The notes beneath the pieces were generated by a model. The model saw nothing but the letters and a program-made list of their open reading frames with translations. It was not told where the DNA came from and made no database searches. The position numbers were made by a program, and so were the translations under genes. Shown one piece after another: positions 53,417 to 62,738 of a stretch of DNA of 64,000 nucleotides. Origin of the DNA: Adiantum capillus-veneris (Eukaryota > Streptophyta > Polypodiopsida > Polypodiales > Pteridaceae). The DNA lies in NCBI GenBank assembly GCA_014529385.2, contig CM043964.1, positions 7,163,997-7,227,996 on the forward strand. The letters are read 5' to 3'. Position 1 is the first letter of the stretch, and every line of letters begins with the position of its first letter.

Positions 53417-53425
53417 CCCCCCCTC
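53417..53425 (-). other. TRIM-like polypurine tract
   Basis: On the minus strand this is TGAGGGGGGG, one base from the 3' LTR. Confidence 0.8.
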
Positions 53426-54486
53426 AAGCCCAAACCACTGACAATGGACTCGAGAGAGACAGACCATGGCAAAATACAATCACCTCAAACCATGAGTAGA
53501 CGTCCCCCGATGACAATAACATTGGTGTATGCGCACTTCCCTCAAACAACTATCACTATGAGCCATACCAGAACTCCACCAAACAACAAAGGGTGGTCTT
53601 ACCACTTTTAACGTGGTAGTGTCTATAACCCGTACAAAAGTTTGTCATGAGGAAGACTGACAAGCATGACAATAACTGACAAATAGATAATCTAAAACAA
53701 GATATGATGTTGACAATGGACAAAACCATAGGTCTATGACACTAAACATGGAAAAATAGTATTTGAACTTTGCATATGTTGTTATACCATGGTGTAAGTA
53801 CTCTCACTGTCTTGTTGCCATGCAGTAGTCAAATAATCTATGACCTTCCACTTGAACTTGAACCATTTGATTGAATTGTAGGTGCAAATTGCCAAGGTCC
53901 AATTGATATTGTTCTTTACTTTTTCTTTCATTTACCTTTGTTTCAAAAATAGGGAACCTTTTATTGGTCCAAAACTCTGTTGTAATGTTTTGAAATTCTA
54001 CTCATTTACAAGTCATGCTCTGAAGTAGCATTTTGAGAATCTAGTAAAAACTCACTAATAATTGCCTTGAGTATTTTGATATGCTTACCAAGCACGGTCA
54101 TGTCAAGCCTTGCACTTGCAACTCGCGGTGTTTTGGGAGGCTCATATGAATGACCTCTTGGTTGGCCACTATTTCAAAATAGTGTGAACACAAAGGTTAC
54201 AAAAAAACGAGCTCTCTGTTTGCAGACGCCAACACAGCGCAAATGGAGGATAACTGGCACTTGCAGTAGGCTAAGGAGGCGGAGTTTGGAGGCGCTGTAG
54301 TGTTGATGGTTGCAGGTGTTGATGTTTATGTCCTTCTTCAACCTGCTTCTCACCAAGCCTTTCCCACCTCAAGGCGGCACCCTCTCCAATGCTCTCGACA
54401 GCTCTAAAGCACCGCCCTTAAAGCTGGCACCTCCTTTGTAAATCTCCCACTCTATTCCCACAAATCTTTTTTGAGTCGTCGGGCAG

Positions 54487-54498
54487 GCTCTGATACCA
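54487..54498 (-). other. TRIM-like primer-binding site (initiator tRNA-Met)
   Basis: The minus strand reads TGGTATCAGAGC, two bases after the 5' LTR. Confidence 0.93.
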
Positions 54499-54500
54499 CA

Positions 54501-54768
54501 TGTTGAGACCACCTATGGTGGGTGCCACCGAGAAGGGAACATGGTGAGAGGAGTTTTGCAGAATGAGAGTGAGATGGAGGAGAGAGGAGAGACTCGATAC
54601 AGCAGAAGCACAACAATGCTATGATTGATAATAATTTGTGTATAAACACCTTACATTATAAATAGTAAAACTTTTCCATGCATAACTCGACTTGCAACTA
54701 AATCTGACCTACATGATATAGAGGGAGTTTCCCACAGGCTAGACGCACAAGGGCTTGCATACCCAACA
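54501..54768 (-). repeat. TRIM-like 5' LTR
   Basis: 268-bp partner of 53,149-53,415. Confidence 0.92.
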
Positions 54769-55345
54769 GCTTGAAATGCAGCCAGCCCAAGATGGAGGAG
54801 GAGCATCTACTGGAAATGTCATCCATGACTTACAGGCCTTGCCTTTAAGAGATAGACTTGTTTTCATAGTCGTCTTTATATCCGGGGTGTGTCTCAATAT
54901 CACTCCGTTTGTGTAAGAACGTATTGATCGCATCTTTGTTGCGATCACGCTCTTCCCCGTGAAACTCAGGAATGGTGATATTCTTAAGTCATGCATTGCT
55001 ACCTTCTGCATCTTCTACAACACTTGTCTCTTGGACTCCTTGAGTCCTGCAAGGTTGGTTCCGTTGAACATTGCCACTTGTGGCTCCTTGAGTCATCTGT
55101 GAATTCATAAATTTGGCAAGTAACTTTGTAAGATTGGTAACATTTGCATTGAGTGCATAAAGGTTGCTTTCAAGTACACTTTGGCGATGTTTCAAAGTCT
55201 TGAAAGAAACCATATCTACAAGGCCATGATCTCCTAGATCATCGTCATCATGCGTATTAGTGTCAGCCGTACCCATGGTGCCCTAATTTTGATCTACATG
55301 CTCAAAATCAAATGTGTGTGTAGGTGGGATATCCTCACTGGTCAT
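54769..55345 (-). pseudogene. D(B) gag, N-terminal part
   Basis: ATG at 55,345 (MTSEDIPPTHTFDFEHVDQN), then a TAG, an Asp-rich stretch and the coiled-coil-like LESNLYALNANVTNLTKLLA. Next come a second stop and ITIPEFHGEERDRNKDAINT. An 8-bp deletion relative to D(A) shifts the frame near the SDI block. It ends at the TRIM-like element. Stops differ between the two D copies, so part of the decay happened after duplication. Confidence 0.82.
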
Positions 55346-55710
55346 GGTAAACACACACTGATGCAAAGAGAGAGAAAAAAAAGACAACTTGTACCTTGTG
55401 AAATTGAAGTCTATATGTTTTATATGCTCCACGATATTCGTTGCATGTGATTCTCGCCTTGCGGGAATTTGAGCGCTTCGCTTGTCGTTTGTTGTAAGAG
55501 CATCTTTGTTGATTCTTCACAAAAGCTAGTCGTTTTTTTGTGAAGGCTTATGTTCACTTTGAAGCTACCTCCTTGAGGAAATTTTTTTTTTTGGAGGAAA
55601 ACTTGCCTTCCTCTAAGAAGTGAAAAGGAAGGGTGAAGCTACTTCCTTGAAGTTTGAAGCTTTCCCTTTCCTTCTAGTTTTCCTTGCAACACATGTATGC
55701 TATCTTTTAA

Positions 55711-55789
55711 CAAGGGTCAATAGATTGATGGTAAAGTATTGGCCTATTACCCTGAGGGGGTGGGTTCAACCCTCCTTCATGCAAGGGTT
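55711..55789 (+). other. tRNA-related (SINE-like) segment in the D(B) leader
   Basis: Same segment as 29,816-29,888. Box-A-like TGATGGTAAAG and box-B-like GGGTTCAACCC are about 35 bases apart. It does not fold as a functional tRNA. Confidence 0.4.
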
Positions 55790-55919
55790 AAGAGGGCCTT
55801 GCTACGCGTGCAGCCAACGGCGCCAACAAAAGCCTTCGAAGCCTCGGTGCCATCGATTTTTCCTTGGTCTCCCGCCTTAGACGTTTGTTGTGGATGGCGT
55901 AGATGGGCTGTCTCTATCT

Positions 55920-56245
55920 GCGGAGCGTGGGAGAGAAGCAAAACGTCGCACCCACATGCAACCTTCTTTTTGCCTCCTCCCAAAAATAGCTCACATACCA
56001 GTGAAAAGATGGTGGTAATGTGTGTGCTAGTCTCGACCCAACCATGCTATCTTATACTCTCTCCCTAGCCTACACACTCTACATCCTTGCCCATATAGAA
56101 GCAAAACGTCGCACACACATGAAACCTGCTTTTTGCCTCCTCCAAAAAATAGCTCGGATACCAATGAAAGGCTGGTGGTAATCCGTGTGCTAGTCTCCAC
56201 CCAACCGTGCTATCTTATAGCCTCCCCCTAGCGTACACACTGTCC
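55920..56245 (-). repeat. Tandem duplication across the D(B) LTR/PBS junction
   Basis: Two units of about 163 bp, recognisable by TAGCCTACACAC/TAGCGTACACAC and by AAAACGTCGCAC. Each holds a degenerate primer-binding site. It matches the duplication in D(A). Confidence 0.75.
56152..56163 (-). other. D(B) primer-binding site
   Basis: The minus strand reads TGGTATCCGAGC, one mismatch from the initiator tRNA-Met complement. The duplicated copy near 55,990 reads TGGTATGTGAGC. Confidence 0.6.
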
Positions 56246-56287
56246 GACCGTGCCGGTGGCCTTGCCCATAGGACCTATATCCTTACA
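56165..56287 (-). repeat. D(B) 5' LTR
   Basis: 123 bp. It ends at the same base of E gag as D(A). On the minus strand it starts TGTAAGGATATAGG and ends CTTTCA. Confidence 0.6.
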
Positions 56288-57016
56288 CATACGCTCGGTA
56301 TGCATATTGTGAATGATGAAGCAAAGCTTCATGTATTTTCTCTTGCACTCAAAGGAGAAGCTCATGATTGGTTTGAAGGTTTAGACAAAGACAAAAAGCA
56401 AACATGGGAGCAGGTGAAGCAAGCAATTTTTGACAACTTTGGAAAGAAGATAACTGCAACAGAAGCAACGACAAAATTGAGAGGTTTGTAGCAAGATATT
56501 CATGCTAACTTTAAAGAGTTTTTGCAACACTTCAAAGGACTTTGGGTGCAATTAAAGGGGGCATCCCAAGTACCTCCACGGGATTTCTTTAAAGTGCGTC
56601 ATTTTATGGACTGTCTCCATCCAAGTGTAAGGGAGAAATTCAATCAAGATGAGCCTGCTACATCTCAAAGAGATGTGGAAATTGTCGAGGCTAAGAGCAA
56701 GAAGATCAAGAGAAGGTGGGAGCAAAGCATGATCCATGCTGAGGCAGTTGTGGTGCAACCAATGGTCCCTATGGCAGTGGATAATAGAGTGGAGCGTGTG
56801 ATTCATGGTCTAGATCCTATTATGGCCCGAGTTTTGCAGGATCTTGCTGGTCAGTTGCAAGAATTAAGAATTAACATAATGAATGGAAATCAAAGAGAAG
56901 AGCGGCTAGTCGGGAGAGGTAGGGGATGGAGGCTACAAGGCAGATTCTACAATTGTGATGAAGAGGGTCACTACGCCCTTGATTGTCCTGAACCTCCAAG
57001 AGAGATAGGAGGGTAA
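56288..57016 (+). pseudogene. E(B) gag, 5' truncated
   Basis: Starts LTHTLGMHIVNDEAKLHVFS, then LKGEAHDWFEGLDKDKKQTW, a TAG at 56,489-56,491, and HFKGLWVQLKGASQVPPRDF. After a basic linker the zinc knuckle reads FYNCDEEGHYALDC: the first Cys is Phe (TTC), whereas E(A) keeps Cys there. It ends with a stop at 57,014-57,016. The long helical block RDVEIVEAKSKKIKRRWEQS is the gag C-terminal core. Confidence 0.85.
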
Positions 57017-57425
57017 TACCTCTTATATGGACGTGGCCGAGGGTGAATATAAGAAAATCATCAAGAGTGGGCACTAGAAGCACCACCACCACAACAACAA
57101 CCACAACTGTTCCCTGCAAATGAACAAGGTAGGGCTATTAATAACATCATTACCCTTGAGCATCAAGATCTGGATGTTTTGGCCAATAAGAGATCTAGTC
57201 CTGCATGATAGGGAGAAAGATACAAAAGAAGAGAGGGAAAAAGAATCAAGGAAAGGAAAGGCTAAGATAGAAGACAAACCAGAGAGTAGCAAGAGGCAAC
57301 AAAGAAGGAAAATAGGTCCAAAGGACTACCCCCTTGGCCAAGGTTAATGTCGACAACATATGAAATCAAAAGACAAATATATATTTTGGTCAGCTGGTGG
57401 CTTTGAATGCTAAATTGAGGAGGCA

Positions 57426-58190
57426 TTGTACCAAGTGTGTGAGTACGTGGCTTCCTTCCAAAAGGAAAATAATCAAAGTATGGTGTATTCCTTGAGGGTT
57501 GGTCACCTAGTGGATATGGTGCCAATAGGTGAAGCTATGTTGGGAAATAAGACGGAAGTGCAAGCGTATGTGGATGGTGGTGCCCAGGTGTGTGTCCTGA
57601 CGAAGGCTATCATGAAGGAAGCAGGAGCCAAGATGTCAGTGAATGCTTCAATCTGTATGAGGATGGACAACCACAAAAAGGCAAGGTGTCTTGGGATAGC
57701 TAAAGATGTGAAGATAAAAGTCTTGGGGATTGAGTGCTTGGCTGATTGCTATGTGATGCAAGCGGGTGAGAATGATTATCCGATCATTTTAGGGAGGCCA
57801 TGGCTTATAACCCTTGGTGCTAAGCAGGATTGGGGCACGGGCTTGATCACCATCTCTGACCAAGAGAAAGGAAGGACCATTGTCTACAACATGAAGACAC
57901 ACGAGAGCCGTACACAGTCCCTATTGGAGATGCAAGATACAAATTCGATAAAAATTACGTCATACGATAGTGATACTTTGTCTACATCATTAGAAGAAAG
58001 TGCAGAGGAAGGCTTGATGCAATTATGTCGTGATAATTTTGGGATAAGTGGCAAAAAGGAAGCATTGATGCATGAGGTGAAGGTCAAGGAGGAGAAGAAT
58101 AATAAAAAAGCAATTGTAGAGCCTGCCAAAGTGAATGCAAGCAGCATGCTAGGAGAAGACTTGATAGAGAAAGAAAAGAAGGAGTATTAA
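57426..58190 (+). pseudogene. E(B) protease and linker
   Basis: Open frame of 254 codons with the retropepsin active site AYVDGGAQVCVLTKAIMKEA (near 57,570) and the second motif YPIILGRPWLITLGAKQDWG. A Ser/Glu-rich acidic linker leads towards RT (SYDSDTLSTSLEESAEEGLM). It is the longest intact stretch of this element. A TAA closes it at 58,188. The frame upstream is not continuous with gag. Confidence 0.85.
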
Positions 58191-58199
58191 GACATGTTC

Positions 58200-59100
58200 A
58201 TGGAGTTTCCAAAGCTAGTTTCCACTAAATATACAGATTTGCATGGAGCTAAAGGGGTCAAGCATAGAATCAATCTAAAAGAAGGTGCCAAGCCAAAGGT
58301 TCAAAAGCTTAGGAGGTTGGGGTTATTCATGAGAGGGCACTTCATGAAGAGGTGACGAAGCTTTTGGAAGTAGATTTCATCTTTCAAGTGGAGGAGTCCG
58401 AATGGGTATCTCCAGCTGTTATTGTGCCCAAGAAGAACGGAAGATTTAGGATATGTGTTGATTTCAAACCTTTAAATGCCGCCACAAAAAGGAATCATTA
58501 TCCACTACCCTTCCTATATGAAATCCTCAATCAGGTTGCAGGTCATGAAGGTTACTCAATCATGGATGGATTTTATGGCTACTTTCAAATCTTGATAGCA
58601 ATTGAAGATCCATTGAAGACGACCTTCATTAGTCCTTGGGGTTGTTTTGCCTACAAAAGAATGCCTTTTGGGCTGGTTAATGCATATGCTACCTTCCAAG
58701 GATGGATGATAGAGTGTTTGGTCCCTACTTGGGTAAGTTCATTTGAGTTTCATGGATGACATTGGATGTTATAGCTCTAGGGTCACACATTTGGAGAAGC
58801 TGAGGTTGAGTTTTGAAAGGCTTCAACAAGAGGGTGGGAAAATCAACCCAAAGAAGTGTAAGTTTGTTCATGTTTAGAGTCCATTTGCTAGGACATGTGG
58901 TTTTCCAAAAATAAAATAGAAGCCGATCCAAAGAAAGTTAAGGCTTTGTTGCTTATGGATCCACCCAGCAACACAAAGTATTTGGCATCATTTGTGCATA
59001 AGCTCAGGTACTTGTCAGATTCTTTTTGGATGCTATGTCAATATGGGTATCCTCTCCAAAAATTGAGTCAAATAATTTAAGGGTTTCAGTGGAATGAAGA
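58200..59100 (+). pseudogene. E(B) reverse transcriptase
   Basis: Contains KGVKHRINLKEGAKPKVQKL, a frameshift, VIVPKKNGRFRICVDFKPLN, the NHYPLPF block, YSIMDGFYGYFQI and CFAYKRMPFGLVNAYATF. The active-site codons still read FMDD (58,749-58,760), but a 1-bp loss just upstream and a TGA put them out of frame. A connection region follows (IEADPKKVKALL). E(A) has FMDE there and keeps the frame, so each copy lost RT activity in its own way. Confidence 0.85.
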
Positions 59101-60009
59101 CATGCAATAGGCTTTTGATGGTATCAAGGAAGTATTGTGTGCTCTACCAACAGTGAGTCCTCTCGACTTGGAATCAATTTTCTATATATCTAATAGTGTG
59201 GGGTCAGTAGCTTTTGGGTAAGTTCTATTACAAAAGCAGGGAAGGAGCTTCAATATTGTCTATTTTGAGAGCAAGAGAAGAATGTAAGTGAGTTCTCCTA
59301 CATAGAAATGGAACAGTAGGTATTTTCCTCGGTTCTTGCTTATTGAAAGTTCAAAACCTATTTGTTGCCCCAAAAGTTCTATGTGCTCACCACATCAAAA
59401 ATTTTGCCAGATGTAGTACAACATTTGAAGCCTAGCAAGCGCATCTTAAAGTGGACTTTGGATCTTCAAGAGTATGAGTTTGAGTTTGAAGTAGATCATT
59501 CTGTTGAAGCTCACTTGGTGGACATAGTGGTACACTAGGGAAGGGAGCTTCTATCTTACCCAAGGGTTGACAAGGATGCTCATGAAGAGGAAGTAGATAT
59601 TAAGGATGCATATACAATGATGTTTGATGGTGCATACAAGAAAGTTCTTTAAAAGGAAAGTGGTGAGGTAGTCATTAAGAACTTAAAAAGGGATGTAATC
59701 TTTTCTAGAGCTTACGAGCTTGATGAAACTGAAAGTAACAATGAGGCCAAGTATCTCACGCTTTTCATTGGGTTGAAGCAGTGTGTTGAGTGTGGATTGA
59801 AGAGGGTCATTTCAAAAGAGGATGCACTGCTAGTGATGAATCAGTTGCTTCGTTTTTGGAATGTTAAGAAAGACCATTTGAAGAAGTGGTTCTATGGTAT
59901 CAAGAAGCTTTTGCGTGAGTTTGAGAAGATACCGTTTAAGCATGTTCCTCGTGAGAGCAGAATAAAGAAGCTGATGAGTTTCCTAGTGACAATCTGGACG
60001 CCTTGGTAG
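59101..60009 (+). pseudogene. E(B) RNase H and second plant-type RNase H
   Basis: The first part is a native RNase H full of stops (LDLESIFYISNSVGSVAFG, where the first catalytic Asp block is lost). From 59,618 the extra RNase H reads MFDGAYKKVL, a TAA, SGEVVIKNLKRDVIF, NNEAKYLTLFIGL and DALLVM. The NNEAKY block has lost the Glu usually found after Ala. The frame runs to the stop at 60,007. Confidence 0.8.
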
Positions 60010-60152
60010 CTCCTTTAAAGGTCAAGGAAGCCTTTTATGCAGGAAGAGAATCATTCCAAGATGTAGAAGTATTTCTTGGTAAAGGGAAATGTCCAGAGGG
60101 CATGTCAAAGGTTCGACGTAAAAGAATAGTTCCAAAATCAAGAAACTAACCA

Positions 60153-61331
60153 TTGGTAGGTGAGGATCTTATGCTTTATGGCAAGGATATCATTTTGATA
60201 AAAGTGCCATACAAAGAAGAGATAGGATTGATTTTGGAGCACTGCCATGAAGAAACAGACCATCAAGGCAAGGATCAGGTTGTCTTTTGTATTTTGAGAG
60301 TAGCCTATCATTGGCGCTCTATGATGAGAGATGCTTATTTTTGGTGCAAGTCATGTCATGAATGCCAAGTGTTTGAAAATTGAAAGCTTTTGGATGAGCC
60401 TCAAAAAGCTATAATGTCTTTTGATGCATTTGCAAAATGGGGTCTGGATGTTGTAGGTCCAATGCCAAAGACCAACAATGGCAAAAGGTATATCTTTGTG
60501 GTTGTGGACTGCTTGACAAAATGGGTGGAGGCAAGAGCGATAAAAGATGTAACAGCAGGAAGAGTGGCCTCTTTTTTGCATGAACAGGTGTGGTGCATAT
60601 TTGGATCTCCTATGGTTATCATTTCTGATCGTGGACCAATGTTTAGGGGAAAACATGTTGCTGCTCTCATAGAGAAATTGAAAATTCTGTATAGGCATTC
60701 TTCTCCTTACTACCCACAATGCAATTGGTTTCTTTGAAAATTGCAATGGTTAATTTGTGAACGTGCTATCAAAGTATGTTAGAGAGCATTCTAAAGAGTG
60801 GGACTTGGACTTGGAAAAGTGTTTGTGGGCTTATAGAACTATGTATAGAGTGTTGACATATTTTACACCATACGAGCTTGTTTATGGAAAGGAAGCTCTT
60901 ATGTCTATACAAGTGTAGTTGGATGCCTTGACGTTGCTGTTCAGAATGCAAAGTTCGCATAATGACAAGCTGTAGGAAAGAACTCTTTCTCTAGAGTAGT
61001 TGCTTTGAATGAATAGAGAGAAAGCCAATGATTATTATCTTCAAAAAGCAGCAATAAGGATGGAGAAAATTATTAAGAGACTGCCAGAGAAAGAGATTAA
61101 AGAGAGAGATCTCGTGATGAAGTATGATTCTCGCTTGGATTTTACTTTTCAAAAGAAGTTGAGGGACAAATGGTTGGGTCCATATATAGAAGCATATATT
61201 TCCTAATTGCTCATATGAGTTGGAAAAATTTTCAGGGGAATGTTTGGGCTATAGAATAAATAGTTACAGATTAAAGAAATATTTTGTGAGGGATGTGGCT
61301 CCAAATTTAAATAGTCTCTTGGTTGAGCATC
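60153..61331 (+). pseudogene. E(B) integrase
   Basis: Zinc domain (LILEHCHEETDHQGKD and CKSCHECQVFEN), a TGA, then the core: GLDVVGPMPKTNNGKRYIFV and ISDRGPMFRGKHVAALIEKL. The QCN block follows, with a frame break exactly where E(A) has one, so the Glu block lies out of frame. The remainder has many stops but still shows NREKANDYYLQKAAIRMEKI, RLPEKEIKERDLV and KYDSRLDF. Similarity with E(A) ends near 61,331. Confidence 0.87.
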
Positions 61332-61351
61332 CAAAAATGAAGGTAGAGTGG

Positions 61352-61978
61352 TAGCTACCTGACTATAATCTTCAACCAATAGCAAGTTGAACCCTAGGGG
61401 ATAGCTACCATGTGTGGAAGGTAGCAAGGGATTGGTCACGCCGTACCTTGGGAGGATGCAAACCAAATGGGTAGCTACCTAGACCTTAATTGTGGTGCTC
61501 GATCTCAAGAAAGACTGAAATACATGTCATTGTAGCCACCTCATGAGCACACCCCACCACAAATAATGGGATAGCTACCAAGCAAGGTACTTACAAAAGG
61601 TAGCTACCAAGGACATACTAGTCATGTGAAAAGGGAAAATAGCCCCCTCTTGACCTGAATTGCTACACTGTGCTCAAACACCACCAAATGGGAAAACCTA
61701 GCTACCACACCAACAAATTTTTTACTACAACCCCACCAACTAGGAAAACCTAGCTACCAGACCAACAAATTTCTACTACAAGCAACACTATAACTACCAT
61801 CCTAGATGCCTACTAATAAGTAGCTACACTCAATATGTCTTATAGATTGGGTAGCCACCAAGACAATGATTTCTAAAGATACTAATGTATATAGTAGGTG
61901 GACATCCTAGGTTATGAGCTGCATGCTGATTGACAGGGCATCATATCAATGAATTCTTCCTTAAAATTGATAGCTACC
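61352..61978 (+). repeat. Cluster of TAGCTACC motifs
   Basis: Eight exact copies in 627 bp, starting at 61,352, 61,402, 61,472, 61,572, 61,601, 61,699, 61,751 and 61,971. Variants TAGCCACC (61,533 and 61,852) and TAGCTACA (61,821) also occur. The core GTAGCTAC is a palindrome. The motif is irregularly spaced, so it is not a simple tandem array. Confidence 0.85.
61683..61786 (+). repeat. Two-copy tandem repeat, 52-bp unit
   Basis: Both units contain GGAAAACCTAGCTACCA, then ACCAACAAATTT and CTACAA. It explains two of the eight TAGCTACC copies but not the others. Confidence 0.8.
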
Positions 61979-62446
61979 ACCCTTACCTCACACAATCTGG
62001 TGACTATGAAAACCATTCTTGTAGATATGCAGCAAGAACTAAGCTTGTATTAGCACTGACGGCCTGCCGCATATCACTCCAATGGTAGGACTCATGAAAA
62101 CCAGAGGGTGGTTTCCACCATAGGGCTGATTACCGTATTTATCCCACCTAATCTTACAGCTACGAAAAAACTTACAGCACGCCAACAAGACAGATAGGAA
62201 TGAAGCTAATGTAATCTCATGACCGTTTTCAAAGTGCAGAAAAACATCAGAATGCAAAAAAAAATCAGAATGCAAAAAACATTCACCTGGGGTTGCTCTA
62301 GAAGATGCACAGGATGCTTTGCCAAAATTTTCTCTTGATTCGTCTTCGGCACACATCCTTCTTATTCGGTGAGACACGCGTATTCTCTGTCCAGAAGGAG
62401 AGCACCAATTCCTTGACCTCATCAGAGATTGCATCCTTTGTGTGTG

Positions 62447-62623
62447 TGTCAGGACAAGGGTCCTACGGGGCACGGCCCAACATAGGGGGTAAGGGACCTA
62501 GGCCAAGGGCATGGACTGGACCTGTGTGGACTCGACATCCGCTTAGGGCAAGATCTAGGAGCTAGGCCTATATAAAGGGCGATAGGGAGGAGGATCCTAC
62601 GTCTTAGTCTCCTAGGTCCTACA
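62447..62623 (+). repeat. LTR-like segment related to the D LTR
   Basis: Begins TGTCAGGACAAGGGTCCTAC, similar to the D LTR start (TGTAAGGACATGGGTCCTAT), and ends CTACA. One base later comes TAGTGTCAGAG, a possible degenerate tRNA-Met primer-binding site. No second copy is present to confirm it. Confidence 0.4.
62568..62579 (+). promoter_or_regulatory. Candidate TATA box
   Basis: CCTATATAAAGG within the LTR-like segment, about 55 bp before its end. The spacing to the putative LTR end suits a short LTR promoter. Confidence 0.45.
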
Positions 62624-62675
62624 CTAGTGTCAGAGATAAGGAGAGGGGAGAGCAATGGAGGAGGGGGAAGGACTC

Positions 62676-62678
<3 letters not shown>

Positions 62679-62735
<57 letters not shown>
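62679..62735. repeat. (CT)n microsatellite
   Basis: About 28 CT dinucleotides. Reading frames through it (Ser-Leu or Arg-Glu repeats) are spurious. Confidence 0.95.

Positions 62736-62738
<3 letters not shown>

Larger units (their letters stand above)
53149..54768 (-). mobile_element. TRIM-like non-autonomous LTR element
   Basis: Complete 1,620-bp element with LTRs of 267 and 268 bp, target-site duplication gcttg (53,144-53,148 and 54,769-54,773), tRNA-Met primer-binding site and purine tract. The 1.08-kb interior holds no recognisable protein. It is inserted in D gag. The two LTRs differ at about 10% of positions by eye, so it is the oldest dated insertion here. A truncated copy at the same target position is present in D(A). 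Slightly larger than classic TRIMs, it is best called TRIM-like. Confidence 0.92.
33290..56287 (-). mobile_element. D(B): Gypsy element split by C and the TRIM-like element
   Basis: Minus-strand element. Right to left: 5' LTR (56,165-56,287), primer-binding site, leader, gag (54,769-55,345 then 52,717-53,148), protease (51,755-52,720), RT start (51,478-51,757), RT remainder and RNase H (33,290-34,490). The breaks are the TRIM-like element and C. Across C the RT frame rejoins exactly (TMHT to CVDYRGLNAI) when a 4-bp target duplication is removed. The 3' end is truncated near 33,290, before integrase. The right end is inserted into gag of E(B). Confidence 0.85.
56288..61331 (+). mobile_element. 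E(B): decayed Tat-like Ty3/Gypsy element
   Basis: Plus-strand copy of E without nested insertions, in the order gag, protease, reverse transcriptase, RNase H, second RNase H, integrase. It is 5'-truncated by D(B), and similarity with E(A) ends near 61,331. E(B) is about 5.04 kb; the E(A) segments without insertions add to about 4.95 kb. Several stops and frameshifts are shared with E(A) and others are private. No LTR of E is identified in the window. Confidence 0.88.
61332..62446. other. Unassigned interval rich in TAGCTACC motifs
   Basis: No protein domain. The motif cluster and a tandem repeat are listed separately. After about 62,000 the sequence loses the motif and shows only short A-rich direct repeats (ATCAGAATGCAAAAAA twice, 62,249-62,279). 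Confidence 0.5.
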
